Source: Secundilactobacillus silagei JCM 19001 (lineage in GTDB: Bacteria > Bacillota > Bacilli > Lactobacillales > Lactobacillaceae). From it: a stretch of 64,000 bases of DNA. The translations under genes and the position numbers were made by a program. The stretch spans positions 186,001-250,000 of the forward strand of contig NZ_BCMG01000002.1 of NCBI RefSeq assembly GCF_002217945.1, read 5' to 3'. Shown here piece after piece: positions 17,772 to 25,768 of this stretch. Position 1 is the first letter of the stretch. Each line of letters begins with the position of its first letter. The notes under the pieces were generated by a model. That model saw only the letters and a list, made by a program, of their open reading frames with translations. It was not told the DNA's origin and did no database searches.

Positions 17772-19607
17772 ATGAAACGAGTTATCGGTGTAGATATCGG
17801 GAACTCATCGACGGAAACTGCCTTAGCCGAAGTTTCAGATGATGGCCAAATTAACTTTATTGGTTCAGGGATAGCGGCAACAACTGGCATCAAAGGGACT
17901 AAGCAAAATATGACTGGTATTCGAGAATCAATCAGCCGGTTGCTGAAACCCACGAAGTTCGAAATTGACGATGTTGACCTGATCCGGGTAAATGAAGCCA
18001 CACCAGTTATTGGTGATGTGGCGATGGAAACCATTTCTGAAACGATTATCACTGAGTCAACGATGATTGGGCATAACCCCAATACTCCAGGCGGCCTCGG
18101 CATTGGTGCCGGCTATACCATTGGACTATTGGATCTGGTTAAACAAGCCGATCACAAACGTTCATACATTGTGGTGGTACCTGGTGGCATTGATTTTGCT
18201 GATGTTGCTAAGCTGATCAATATGTACGTTAATTCTGGTTTTAAGATTACGGCGGCAATTCTTCAAAACGATGATGGTGTTCTGGTTGATAATCGACTGG
18301 AACACAGGATTCCGATTGTCGATGAAGTATCACTGATCGATAAGGTGCCGATTAACATGTTAGCGGCCGTTGAAGTTGCTGATAAAGGGCGAGTCATTTC
18401 CCAACTATCCAACCCATACGGTATTGCAACGCTGTTTAATCTGACATCGGAAGAAACTAAAAATATCGTGCCTGTCTCACGTGCCTTAATTGGCAACCGT
18501 TCTGCGGTTGTCATTAAGACGCCTGAAGGTGATGTTAAAGCGAGAATCATTCCTGCTGGGAGTATCAATATCAAAGGTGATACCGGCAGTGAAAGCGTTG
18601 ACGTGGCTGGTGGTGCTGATGCCATCATGAAGAAGGTCGGCGATTTTCACAGTATTACCGATATTACTGGTGAATCTGGTACCAACGTTGGCGGCATGCT
18701 TGAAAAGGTTCGTCAAACCATGGCGGATCTGACTGGTAAACAGAATAAGCAAATTGCTATTCAAGATTTATTAGCCGTTGATACCAACGTTCCCGTTAAA
18801 GTTCAGGGTGGTCTTGCTGGTGAATTCTCCAACGAACAAGCCGTTGGGATCGCTGCGATGGTTAAGTCAGATCACCTGCAGATGCAACGCATTGCGGACT
18901 TGATCCACGCTCAAATGGGTGTTCAAGTTGAAATTGGCGGTGCTGAAGCTGAAGCTGCGATTCAAGGTGCTTTGACTACCCCAGGGACGACTAAGCCAAT
19001 TGCCATTCTTGATTTAGGTGCCGGTTCAACCGATGCTTCGATCATCAACAAGCAAAATGACATCGTTGCCATTCATCTGGCAGGTGCTGGTGACATGGTT
19101 ACCATGATCATCAACTCCGAGCTCGGATTGCATGACGAAAGTTTGGCTGAAGAAATTAAACGCTATCCGTTAGCTAAAGTGGAGAATTTGTTCCAAATTC
19201 GTCACGAAGACGGTTCCGTTCAATTCTTCGAAAAACCGTTACCATCTGATATTTTTGCAAAAGTTGTTGTTGTTAAGCCTGATGGTTTCACACCAGTTCC
19301 GAATAATCTCAATATTGAACAGATTAAGATGGTTCGCCAAAGTGCTAAGAAGCGGGTCTTCGTTGAAAACGCTATCCGGGCATTGAAGCACGTGAGCCCA
19401 ACAGGTAACATTCGTGACATTCCATTCGTGGTTATTGTGGGTGGTTCAGCATTGGACTTTGAAATTCCACAATTTGTCACCGATGAATTATCACATTACA
19501 GCTTAGTTGCCGGTCGAGGCAACATTCGCTCGATTGAAGGGCCACGAAACGCTGTGGCAACGGGGTTAATTATTTCTTACGCCCGTGAAAGAAGGGCTCA
19601 GTCATGA
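17772..19607 (+). CDS. pduG: Diol dehydratase reactivase large subunit PduG
   Basis: ATP-dependent chaperone-like factor that exchanges damaged cobalamin out of inactivated diol dehydratase. The actin/Hsp70-like ATPase opening VIGVDIGNSSTETALAE and the second phosphate loop AILDLGAGSTDASII are visible. The 611-residue length matches DdrA/PduG. I chose ATG 17772, eight bases after TTAGGAG; a GTG at 17763 lies inside that ribosome site. It ends with a four-base overlap (ATGA) with pduH. Confidence 0.95.
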   Translation: MKRVIGVDIGNSSTETALAEVSDDGQINFIGSGIAATTGIKGTKQNMTGIRESISRLLKPTKFEIDDVDLIRVNEATPVIGDVAMETISETIITESTMIGHNPNTPGGLGIGAGYTIGLLDLVKQADHKRSYIVVVPGGIDFADVAKLINMYVNSGFKITAAILQNDDGVLVDNRLEHRIPIVDEVSLIDKVPINMLAAVEVADKGRVISQLSNPYGIATLFNLTSEETKNIVPVSRALIGNRSAVVIKTPEGDVKARIIPAGSINIKGDTGSESVDVAGGADAIMKKVGDFHSITDITGESGTNVGGMLEKVRQTMADLTGKQNKQIAIQDLLAVDTNVPVKVQGGLAGEFSNEQAVGIAAMVKSDHLQMQRIADLIHAQMGVQVEIGGAEAEAAIQGALTTPGTTKPIAILDLGAGSTDASIINKQNDIVAIHLAGAGDMVTMIINSELGLHDESLAEEIKRYPLAKVENLFQIRHEDGSVQFFEKPLPSDIFAKVVVVKPDGFTPVPNNLNIEQIKMVRQSAKKRVFVENAIRALKHVSPTGNIRDIPFVVIVGGSALDFEIPQFVTDELSHYSLVAGRGNIRSIEGPRNAVATGLIISYARERRAQS

Positions 19608-19972
19608 TCGAAACTGATAGTCATATTCCGTCGATTGTTTTGGCTGTCCCCCAAAAGGACGAAGATCTGACTAACCTGTCCGAATTGTTAAACGGTGTCG
19701 AAGAGGAGGAAATCCCCCTCTCCGTTGCCGTCATTAATGAGGGTGACAACGTTGACAATGCTTATCAAGCGGCACTTCATTCTAAACTGGCAGTCGGAAT
19801 AGCGTATGATTCACAATCAGTCGTCTTGCACTATAAAAACCTGCAGCCACGCGAACCGTTGTTTACCGTCCCAATGCAAAATAATGCTCAACTTCGCGCA
19901 CTGGGCGCTAACGCTGCTCGATTAGTGAAAGGCACGCCATTTAAACTGTTCAAAGGGAGTGAAACCGAATGA
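19604..19972 (+). CDS. pduH: Diol dehydratase reactivase small subunit PduH
   Basis: The 122-residue partner of PduG swaps with the dehydratase small/medium subunit during reactivation. It shows SVAVINEGDN, the LAVGIAYDSQSVVLHYKNL segment and NAQLRALGANAARLVKG, which resembles dehydratase PduD-type folds as known for DdrB/PduH. It overlaps pduG at 19604-19607 and pduK at 19969-19972. Confidence 0.93.
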   Translation: MIETDSHIPSIVLAVPQKDEDLTNLSELLNGVEEEEIPLSVAVINEGDNVDNAYQAALHSKLAVGIAYDSQSVVLHYKNLQPREPLFTVPMQNNAQLRALGANAARLVKGTPFKLFKGSETE

Positions 19973-20487
19973 AATCATTAGGATATCTAGAAGTTGAGGG
20001 TTTAACAACCGGGATTTTTGTAGCGGATAAAATGCTCAAAACAGCTGATGTTGAATTGCAACCGATTCAAAGTGCCATGGGCAGTGGCTGGTCAATGATC
20101 AGTATCACTGGCGATGTTGCCGCGGTGCAAGTCTCAATTGAAGCTGGTAAAGAAGCAGCTGGTGATCACGTGATTAGCTCAGTAGTGATTCCTAATCCTG
20201 CTGAAGGTATTCCAGGTCTTGGCGACGATGATGCCATTTTAGGTAACACCAAGCCTCAACCAAAGAAGACCACTTACCCAATTAATAAATCTGCCAAAAA
20301 GTCTGAGTCTGTTGCGCCTACACGGCCGAGATCTTCATCAACAACGACTAGGACTAACACGAAACCAAGTTCACGGCAGAATGCTAAGCCAAGTTCGAAG
20401 CCAAACACAAAGTCAACTGGGAACAAACCAACTGACAATAAAGCAAACAACAGTAAGAACAACAGAAACAATAATAACGACAAATAA
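19969..20487 (+). CDS. pduK: Microcompartment shell protein PduK with long Lys/Asn/Ser-rich tail
   Basis: A 172-residue protein with an N-terminal single BMC domain ([20 protein letters not shown] to about residue 85), then about 80 residues of low-complexity tail rich in Lys, Ser, Thr and Asn, ending in an Asn/Lys run. PduK proteins typically have a C-terminal extension; in enterobacteria it carries a metal-binding motif, and I see no cysteines here, so this tail is different. A disordered basic tail could bind nucleic acid, lumen proteins or the shell's inner face; this is conjecture. It overlaps pduH. Confidence 0.85.
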   Translation: MKSLGYLEVEGLTTGIFVADKMLKTADVELQPIQSAMGSGWSMISITGDVAAVQVSIEAGKEAAGDHVISSVVIPNPAEGIPGLGDDDAILGNTKPQPKKTTYPINKSAKKSESVAPTRPRSSSTTTRTNTKPSSRQNAKPSSKPNTKSTGNKPTDNKANNSKNNRNNNNDK

Positions 20488-20506
20488 TAAATTGGAGGAA
20501 AAAATT

Positions 20507-20779
20507 ATGAACAATGCATTAGGAATGATCGAAACTAAAGGTTTAGTAGCCTCTATTGAAGGTGCAGATGCCATGGTTAAAGCTGCTAACGTCACTATGG
20601 TCGGCCAAGAAAAGATCGGTAGCGGATTAGTTACTGTTATGGTCCGTGGCGATGTTGGTGCCGTTAAAGCCGCAGTTGATGCCGGTGTTGCAGCAGCTGA
20701 AAACATTGGTGAAGTTGTTAGCTCATATGTCATCCCTCGTCCACACGCAGAAGTTGAAAACATTTTACCAAAGGCTTAA
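20507..20779 (+). CDS. pduJ: Microcompartment shell protein PduJ
   Basis: A 90-residue single-BMC-domain hexameric shell protein starting at ATG 20507 after TTGGAGGA. A longer frame in the same phase starts inside pduK and is spurious. It is nearly a duplicate of PduA in sequence (12 differences over 84 positions by my count) but lacks PduA's C-terminal Pro/Lys tail. It sits after pduK, as in other lactobacilli. Its downstream neighbour pduL is a remnant. Confidence 0.95.
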   Translation: MNNALGMIETKGLVASIEGADAMVKAANVTMVGQEKIGSGLVTVMVRGDVGAVKAAVDAGVAAAENIGEVVSSYVIPRPHAEVENILPKA

Positions 20780-20916
20780 TTGTTATCAACAAACATTAAC
20801 AGCATTGGGCCATAACTGCTGAAGTTAAGGCAGCTCAGGTCAATGCAGCTAACGTTGGTACAGACGTAGCCGGTAAAATCATCGAATGTGTGCGAATGAG
20901 AATGTGGGGTGATTAA
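20780..20916 (+). pseudogene. pduL: Remnant of pduL (phosphate propanoyltransferase)
   Basis: Between pduJ and pduM, where pduL normally lies, only 137 bases remain. The frame 20821-20916 reads to a stop and contains VNAANVGTDVAGKII, which resembles the C-terminal segment of PduL proteins (a TDEANAA-type motif followed by a short hydrophobic end). The first 40 bases could be the eroded 5' end (reads QQTLTAL in one frame). The two zinc-binding histidine domains of PduL are absent. Identification rests on position and a short C-terminal match, so it is less certain than the pduP and pduW remnants. Confidence 0.6.
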
Positions 20917-21420
20917 GTGGATGAATTAATGGCGAAAGTTATTAAAAAGATTCGCGACCGCCAGACACAATCTATTCAAATCACTTATTTCAATAATTCC
21001 AGCGCACCAGGTTCTGAGGTTTTTGTCAATAATGCAACCGTTGACATCATGAATATATCATTGCAATTGCTGAAAGATTTATACAGTATGAACACCGAAA
21101 ATGAGTGGGTAAAGTGGATCGCTCAAGGGTTTGAATATGATATCAACTTTCGCTTTGAAGTTTCTGCGAAAGTTGCCAAGTTCCTTCCCGTTAAGATGAT
21201 CCGCGACTGGCCGGTACTCTTCGTGGTTGACGCGAAGCGGCCAGTCCATTCATTCAGACGGCACTATGTCTCACGTGCCGCAGTAGCCGACATTGCTGAT
21301 AAATCCGTCGTTGTATTGACACAAGATCAAAGATTAACTGCTGATGCAGAAGAAATTGCGAGATTCAAAGACATTCAATTACAAGTTAGGAATGATGTAG
21401 ATTGTATATGGCAAAAGTGA
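20917..21420 (+). CDS. pduM: Microcompartment protein PduM
   Basis: A 167-residue protein starting at GTG 20917 (VDELMAKVIKKIRDR). PduM is needed for proper Pdu microcompartment assembly in enterobacteria; its biochemical role is unknown. The match rests on length, order (before pduN) and the central/terminal pattern LPVKMIRDWPVLFVVDAKRP ... VVVLTQDQRLTADAEE. The ribosome site is GTGGGGTG. Its end overlaps pduN by 13 bases. Confidence 0.8.
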   Translation: MDELMAKVIKKIRDRQTQSIQITYFNNSSAPGSEVFVNNATVDIMNISLQLLKDLYSMNTENEWVKWIAQGFEYDINFRFEVSAKVAKFLPVKMIRDWPVLFVVDAKRPVHSFRRHYVSRAAVADIADKSVVVLTQDQRLTADAEEIARFKDIQLQVRNDVDCIWQK

Positions 21421-21674
21421 TTGGCAGCGTGGTTTCAACTCAAAAGGATAAATCACTCGTCGGTCGTAAACTGATGATTGTCCAACCAATTGATGCTGAA
21501 GGTAAATCTACGCGTTCTCAGGAAGTTGCTGCTGATACAGTTGGTGCGGGAGTTGGCGAGTTCGTACTATTAGTACATGGTGCCGGTGCCCGTAAAGCTA
21601 ACGTCGGTGAACGCACGCAACGCGATGTTGTTGATTGCGCAATTGTTGGAATTATAGATACATTTGATTCTTGA
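21408..21674 (+). CDS. pduN: Microcompartment vertex protein PduN
   Basis: An EutN/CcmL-family pentameric protein that caps the vertices of the shell. The 88-residue sequence shows AKVIGSVVSTQKDKSLVGRK, the VGAGVGEFVLLVHGAGAR glycine-rich loop and DCAIVGIIDTFD. I favour ATG 21408 over TTG 21402; both have only a weak, distant AGGA. It overlaps pduM and is followed by pduO after 13 bases. Confidence 0.92.
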   Translation: MAKVIGSVVSTQKDKSLVGRKLMIVQPIDAEGKSTRSQEVAADTVGAGVGEFVLLVHGAGARKANVGERTQRDVVDCAIVGIIDTFDS

Positions 21675-21687
21675 AAGGGATGATCTC

Positions 21688-22263
21688 TTGGCTATCTATA
21701 CAAAGGGTGGCGATAAAGGACAGACCAGCCTGTATGATGGGCTGAGAGTCGACAAGGGTTCTACTAGAGTTGAAACTTACGGCTCGTTTGACGAGTTAAA
21801 TGCAAATGTTAGTTTGGCAGAAAAGATGTGTGTCTCGGAGAAAAACAAGGAGATTCTACGACGAGTGGAATATAAGATGTTTTTCTTGCAGGGTGAAATT
21901 GCCACATCTGATACGAAGAAGTTCTTGCAAAATAGTAAGTCAATTACTGATAAGGATACCAAGTATCTTGAGTCAGTCATTGATCAGTACACGGCAGAAC
22001 TGCCCAAAGTTGCCAGCTTCATTTTACCCGGAACGAGTTTAGCAGGTGCTCAGCTTCACGTTTGTCGAACAGTCTGTCGGCGTGCTGAGCGACAATTTGT
22101 TCGCTTTTCAAAGGAGAACAAGACTCGTCCAGAACTAGAAAGATACGTCAATCGCATGTCTGACTTTTTCTACATCATGGCGCGGTCAGAGGATCATGAG
22201 GCCGAACTTAATGAGTTAGTAGATGAAGTTTTCAAGCGATATAAAGCATGTAAAGAGGGATAA
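21688..22263 (+). CDS. pduO: Cob(I)alamin adenosyltransferase PduO, ATR domain only
   Basis: Regenerates adenosylcobalamin for the dehydratase inside the microcompartment. The 191-residue protein starts at TTG 21688 (MAIYTKGGDKGQTSLYDG) after AAAGGGATG; an upstream TTG at 21664 would add eight residues. It shows the PduO-type ATR motifs VETYGSFDELNANV and CRTVCRRAERQF, plus NRMSDFFYIMAR. Enterobacterial PduO is a fusion of this domain with an HbpS-like domain; here the second domain is the next gene, four bases downstream. It is divergent from the other ATR at 12768. Confidence 0.92.
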   Translation: MAIYTKGGDKGQTSLYDGLRVDKGSTRVETYGSFDELNANVSLAEKMCVSEKNKEILRRVEYKMFFLQGEIATSDTKKFLQNSKSITDKDTKYLESVIDQYTAELPKVASFILPGTSLAGAQLHVCRTVCRRAERQFVRFSKENKTRPELERYVNRMSDFFYIMARSEDHEAELNELVDEVFKRYKACKEG

Positions 22264-22267
22264 TACG

Positions 22268-22744
22268 ATGAATGAAGAACACATTGGCGAAATTATTAAG
22301 GGTATTTTGGCAGAAGATCAAAGTGCCGATCCAGTTTTCGATAAAAAGCGGATGGAAGATGCCATCAATGATGGGATCGCTAAAGCTAACGAATTAGGTG
22401 TCGGCGTAACGTTCTGCTTTCTCGACTCAGGTCGTGTAGAGCGGATGCTTTACCACATGCCAAATGCCAACTTGGTAAGTAGCGAATTGGCTCCTAAGAA
22501 GGCTTGGTCAGCATTTTCAATGAAGATGCCAACCAAAGACTTTAGCAAAGACATTCAACCAGGTGGCCCATTGTACGAAATGGGAACCAGCTTGGGTGGT
22601 AAGTTAGTATCATTCCCAGGCGGTATTCCATTGAAGATCAACGATAAGTTCATTGGTGCGGTTGGTGTCAGTGGCGGCTTAGTCGAAGAAGACGAAGCCA
22701 TCTGTGAAGCCACGGTCGCTTCCTTTATGAAGAGGCTGGGTTAG
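22268..22744 (+). CDS. HbpS/GlcG-like (DUF336) microcompartment protein, stand-alone PduO C-terminal domain
   Basis: The 158-residue protein corresponds to the C-terminal, haem/corrinoid-related HbpS-like domain that is fused to PduO in enterobacteria. It starts at ATG 22268 after AAGAGGG. Residues 3-17 (EEHIGEIIKGILAED) form an amphipathic helix like the encapsulation peptides of PduD and of the pduP remnant, so the protein is probably lumenal. The DUF336 core shows AINDGIAKANELGVG, LAPKKAWSAFSM and GGIPLKINDKFIGAVGVSGG. Confidence 0.85.
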   Translation: MNEEHIGEIIKGILAEDQSADPVFDKKRMEDAINDGIAKANELGVGVTFCFLDSGRVERMLYHMPNANLVSSELAPKKAWSAFSMKMPTKDFSKDIQPGGPLYEMGTSLGGKLVSFPGGIPLKINDKFIGAVGVSGGLVEEDEAICEATVASFMKRLG

Positions 22745-22745
22745 C

Positions 22746-23055
22746 ATGGACAAAGTTGAAGAGCAGATCAAACAGATCTTGGCTGAGGAATTATCCCATC
22801 TCGTAACTGATGGCGATAAGAAGCCAGCCAGCAAATAATGATTGAAAAATCTTCAAGACTGTCGATGAACTCATGAGACTGTTTTAGCCACTCAAAATTC
22901 TAGATGATCTTACGTTGGTACGGGTGCTGTTGTTAATGGGGCACGCTTAGGTGCGTCAGTATTAATAGCAGCACCCACTGGTGAAAAGTAGTGATGATGT
23001 TGTTACGCACGTCAGCGTTGTCTCACTTCACCAGAAGTATTTTTACTCGTATATG
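22746..23055 (+). pseudogene. pduP: Remnant of pduP (CoA-acylating propionaldehyde dehydrogenase)
   Basis: The 5' end is intact: ATG 22746 encodes a 30-residue peptide (VEEQIKQILAEEL core) like the PduP encapsulation peptide, then a stop at 22836-22838. A frameshifted stretch still reads FKTVDEL, matching the start of the PduP catalytic domain. After a large internal deletion, 22930-23050 reads VVNGARLG and LIAAPTGE, then RQRCLTSPE, in the order of PduP's C-terminal VKNG / IATPTGE / RRCVLT blocks, but with two stop codons. A complete pduP would be about 1.4 kb; only about 300 bases survive. Order relative to pduO and pduQ also fits. Confidence 0.85.
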
Positions 23056-23071
23056 GGAGGCATAATAAGAT

Positions 23072-24190
23072 ATGGAAACATTTTCAGTTCCTACAAAGAT
23101 TTTTTCCGGCGTTGATAGCCTAAATCAACTGTCAACCATTTCAAAGGAAAAGATTTTTATGGTGTGTGACGCATTTTTGCCAAATACACCAACCCTTAAG
23201 GAAATTACTGGTAAGGTTAACGGTTCTAACGAAGTCTCCATCTTTTCAGATGTGAAACCTAACCCACCGCTGCCAAATATTATCGAAGGTGTTAAGCAGT
23301 ATATCGGTGTTAAGCCAACGGTTATCGTAGCCATTGGTGGTGGTTCAGCAATCGATACTGCTAAAGCCATTCGGTTCTTTGGTGAAAAGATCTTAGGTGA
23401 AGAAGTTAAGTGCTTCTTTGCAATTCCAACTACTAGTGGTACTGGTTCAGAAGTTACTAATACCAGTGTCATTTCTGATCCTGAAGCAGGGCGTAAATTC
23501 CCTATTTTGGACGATCATCTGACACCAGACTACGCACTTTTGGATCCTAAACTGGTTATGACGGCACCTAAGAGTGTGTCCGCTTACTCCGGTTTGGATG
23601 TTATGACTCACGGGCTAGAATCATTAGTTGCCCGTGATGCTAACGTGATCACTGAAGCCTTGTCTGAAAAGGCCATTGACGTCATCGCACACCACTTAGT
23701 TGGCTGTGTAAATGATGGTACTGACGTTCACGAACGTCAGATCGTGCATGAAGCTTCTTGTGCAGCTGGTTTGGCCTTCAATAATGCCGGCCTTGGAATC
23801 TGCCACTCAATTGCTCACCAATTAGGTGCCGAGTTCCATGTTCCGCATGGCTTAGCATGTGCAATTCTGTTGCCTTACGTTGTCAGCTACAATGCCAGCA
23901 AGAGTCCCGAAGCACTGAAGAAGTACGCCGGTGTTGCTCGTAAGACTGGTTTGGCTGCTCACGGTATGGGCGATAAGATTGCGGTTCACCATTTGACTAA
24001 CTACATCAAACAAATGATGCGTGAGATGCACTGTCCTGCATCATTGACTGCATTTGGTGTTGATCCTAGTGAAGCCGATAAGAAGTGCGCAACCATTGTT
24101 GCAAATGCTAAGAAGGATGCTACTTTCCCTGGCAATCCTGTTGTACCGACTGACGAAGACTTAGCTGCCATTTACCAGGACGCTATTTAG
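23072..24190 (+). CDS. pduQ: Iron-dependent alcohol dehydrogenase PduQ
   Basis: NADH-dependent 1-propanol dehydrogenase of the Pdu pathway, expected also to reduce 3-hydroxypropanal to 1,3-propanediol. The 372-residue group III (iron-containing) ADH shows IGGGSAIDTAKAIRF, IPTTSGTGSEVTNTSVI, and metal ligands in YSGLDVMTHGLE, the NNAGLGICHSIAHQLG block and the HGLACAILLP histidine. A GGGAGG site precedes ATG 23072. It is flanked on both sides by gene remnants, yet is itself intact, which suggests selection to keep the reductive step. Confidence 0.94.
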   Translation: METFSVPTKIFSGVDSLNQLSTISKEKIFMVCDAFLPNTPTLKEITGKVNGSNEVSIFSDVKPNPPLPNIIEGVKQYIGVKPTVIVAIGGGSAIDTAKAIRFFGEKILGEEVKCFFAIPTTSGTGSEVTNTSVISDPEAGRKFPILDDHLTPDYALLDPKLVMTAPKSVSAYSGLDVMTHGLESLVARDANVITEALSEKAIDVIAHHLVGCVNDGTDVHERQIVHEASCAAGLAFNNAGLGICHSIAHQLGAEFHVPHGLACAILLPYVVSYNASKSPEALKKYAGVARKTGLAAHGMGDKIAVHHLTNYIKQMMREMHCPASLTAFGVDPSEADKKCATIVANAKKDATFPGNPVVPTDEDLAAIYQDAI

Positions 24191-24410
24191 TCTAAGCTAG
24201 TGGTATTTACAGCCGGCTTCGGTGAGCATTCAAATCTGATTTGCAAGATGATACCGTAAATCAGGCTATTGGGGATTATCGTTAATCAACCAAAATGCCC
24301 AAAATACTCTAAAAATTAGCACGGATGGCACTCCGGTTCATGTTGCAGTCATTCCAACTAATGAAGAGCTTGTTATTGCAAGAGATGTGATGAGCATCGC
24401 AGGACTTTAA
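24191..24410 (+). pseudogene. pduW: Remnant of pduW (acetate/propionate kinase)
   Basis: Between pduQ and pduU a 220-base scar keeps the extreme 3' end of an acetate-kinase-family gene: 24317-24410 reads in frame KISTDG, then VHVAVIPTNEELVIARD, then a natural stop. The IPTNEELVIA-D pattern is the highly conserved C-terminus of AckA/PduW. Upstream, GCCGGCTTC around 24220 may be what is left of the N-terminal NAGSSS phosphate-binding motif. Roughly 1 kb of the gene has been deleted, so no kinase can be made. Confidence 0.88.
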
Positions 24411-24425
24411 AAAGGGGGTGTTACC

Positions 24426-24770
24426 TTGGCTAGAGACATTCAACGTACGATTCAGGAATATGTTCCAGGTAAGCAGGTGACGTTAGCGCACATTATTGCT
24501 AATCCTACCCCAGATATTTATGAAAAACTTGGGATTCAAACACCTAAAAATGCACTTGGTATCTTGACCATTACCCCTGCTGAAACCTCTATCATTGCTG
24601 GGGATATTGCCACTAAGACTGGCAATGTTAAACTGGGCTTCATTGATCGGTTTAGCGGTTCAGTTGTGATTGTAGGTGAAGTATCTGAAGTCGAGTCGGC
24701 TCTAAAGCAAGTGATTGCAACACTTGGTGATATGTTAGGCTTTGATACACCTAACATTACTAAAACTTAG
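24426..24770 (+). CDS. pduU: Microcompartment shell protein PduU (permuted BMC)
   Basis: The 114-residue circularly permuted BMC-domain protein is a minor shell component with a beta-barrel cap. It starts at TTG 24426 after AAAGGGGG. It shows the [22 protein letters not shown] opening (I give only its edges: RDIQ and HIIANP), [19 protein letters not shown], and [19 protein letters not shown], typical of PduU/EutS. In enterobacteria PduU interacts with PduV, which is present downstream. Confidence 0.94.
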   Translation: MARDIQRTIQEYVPGKQVTLAHIIANPTPDIYEKLGIQTPKNALGILTITPAETSIIAGDIATKTGNVKLGFIDRFSGSVVIVGEVSEVESALKQVIATLGDMLGFDTPNITKT

Positions 24771-24781
24771 GAGTGATTAGC

Positions 24782-25765
24782 ATGGACATATCGCCCATTT
24801 TGAAACCGTTTAAAATTAGTAACAAATTAGAATTACAAAATCGCATCGTGCTTGCGCCACTCGATATGCAGAACGCACTGTCTGATGGCCGGGTTAGTCA
24901 ACGCGCAATCACTTTTCATCGTGGCCGGTCACGTGACGTTGGTTTGGACGTTGTCGGTTCTGCGTACGTTTCGCAGGACGGCAAACCTGGGAAGCACTCG
25001 TTGAGTGTTTCGCGGGATGCAGATATTCCGGGATTAACGAAGCTAGCGGCAACGATTCACGGTGATGGTTCTAAGGCCATCTTGCAGTTAGTTCACGCCG
25101 GTCGAATGACGACCAAGGCGACCACGGATACACCAATCGTGGCGCCAAGCGCGGTTGCTGCCGGTTATGGTGACTTTCCAAAGCCGACCGCCCTTGATGA
25201 AGATGGCATTAACCGCATCATTAAGGACTTCTTATCCGCGACGGATCGGGCCTATAAGGCTGGGTTTGATGGCGTTGAATTGCACGGGGCAAGTTCGTTC
25301 TTGCTTCAGCAGTTCCTGTCACCAATGTCCAACCACCGACGTGATCAGTTCGGTGTTAACTTGGTTGGCCGCTTACGGTTTGCAACTATCTTAGTGACCA
25401 AGCTGGTTAAGTTAGCTAAGTCGTTATCACCAAACTTTGTGGTTGGCTATCGTTTAAGCCCAGAAGAACACCAAGCCGAGGGGATATCATTAAGTGACAC
25501 GATTGGTTTAGCAGCAGTGCTGAGCCACCTCGGAATTGATTATTTGAGCTTATCGTTAAAGAACTATAAGCAATCTGCTTTTGTATTGCCTGAAGTGACT
25601 AACGTCGTCAAGATGTTCTCTAAGGTGGTCCACTGTCCGATTATTACGGTTGGCGGGATCAACTCAGTCGACACTTTAACTGATGCACTGAACCAGGCTG
25701 ACTTGGCTGGTGTTGCATCTGCACTGATAGATGATCCAAATTGGGTTAAAAAATTGGGGTTGTAA
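24782..25765 (+). CDS. Old-yellow-enzyme-family NADH:flavin oxidoreductase in the pdu operon
   Basis: A 327-residue FMN TIM-barrel reductase. ATG 24782 follows AGGAGTGA; an in-frame start at 24773 overlaps that site. It shows NRIVLAPLD (FMN loop), LQLVHAGRM, GFDGVELHGASSFLLQQFLSP (a HGAS variant of the substrate histidine motif), and the phosphate-binding end TVGGINSVDTL. It lacks the extra FeS/FAD domains of 2,4-dienoyl-CoA reductases. It is not a standard pdu gene but lies between pduU and glpF on the same strand. OYE enzymes reduce activated C=C bonds; acrolein, which forms from 3-hydroxypropanal, is a plausible substrate here (inference). Confidence 0.85.
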   Translation: MDISPILKPFKISNKLELQNRIVLAPLDMQNALSDGRVSQRAITFHRGRSRDVGLDVVGSAYVSQDGKPGKHSLSVSRDADIPGLTKLAATIHGDGSKAILQLVHAGRMTTKATTDTPIVAPSAVAAGYGDFPKPTALDEDGINRIIKDFLSATDRAYKAGFDGVELHGASSFLLQQFLSPMSNHRRDQFGVNLVGRLRFATILVTKLVKLAKSLSPNFVVGYRLSPEEHQAEGISLSDTIGLAAVLSHLGIDYLSLSLKNYKQSAFVLPEVTNVVKMFSKVVHCPIITVGGINSVDTLTDALNQADLAGVASALIDDPNWVKKLGL

Positions 25766-25768
25766 GGC

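Noticed and set aside
20821-20916. Small independent gene between pduJ and pduM
   Set aside because: The frame lacks a start codon with a ribosome site and its sequence looks like the C-terminus of PduL; a gene remnant explains it better.
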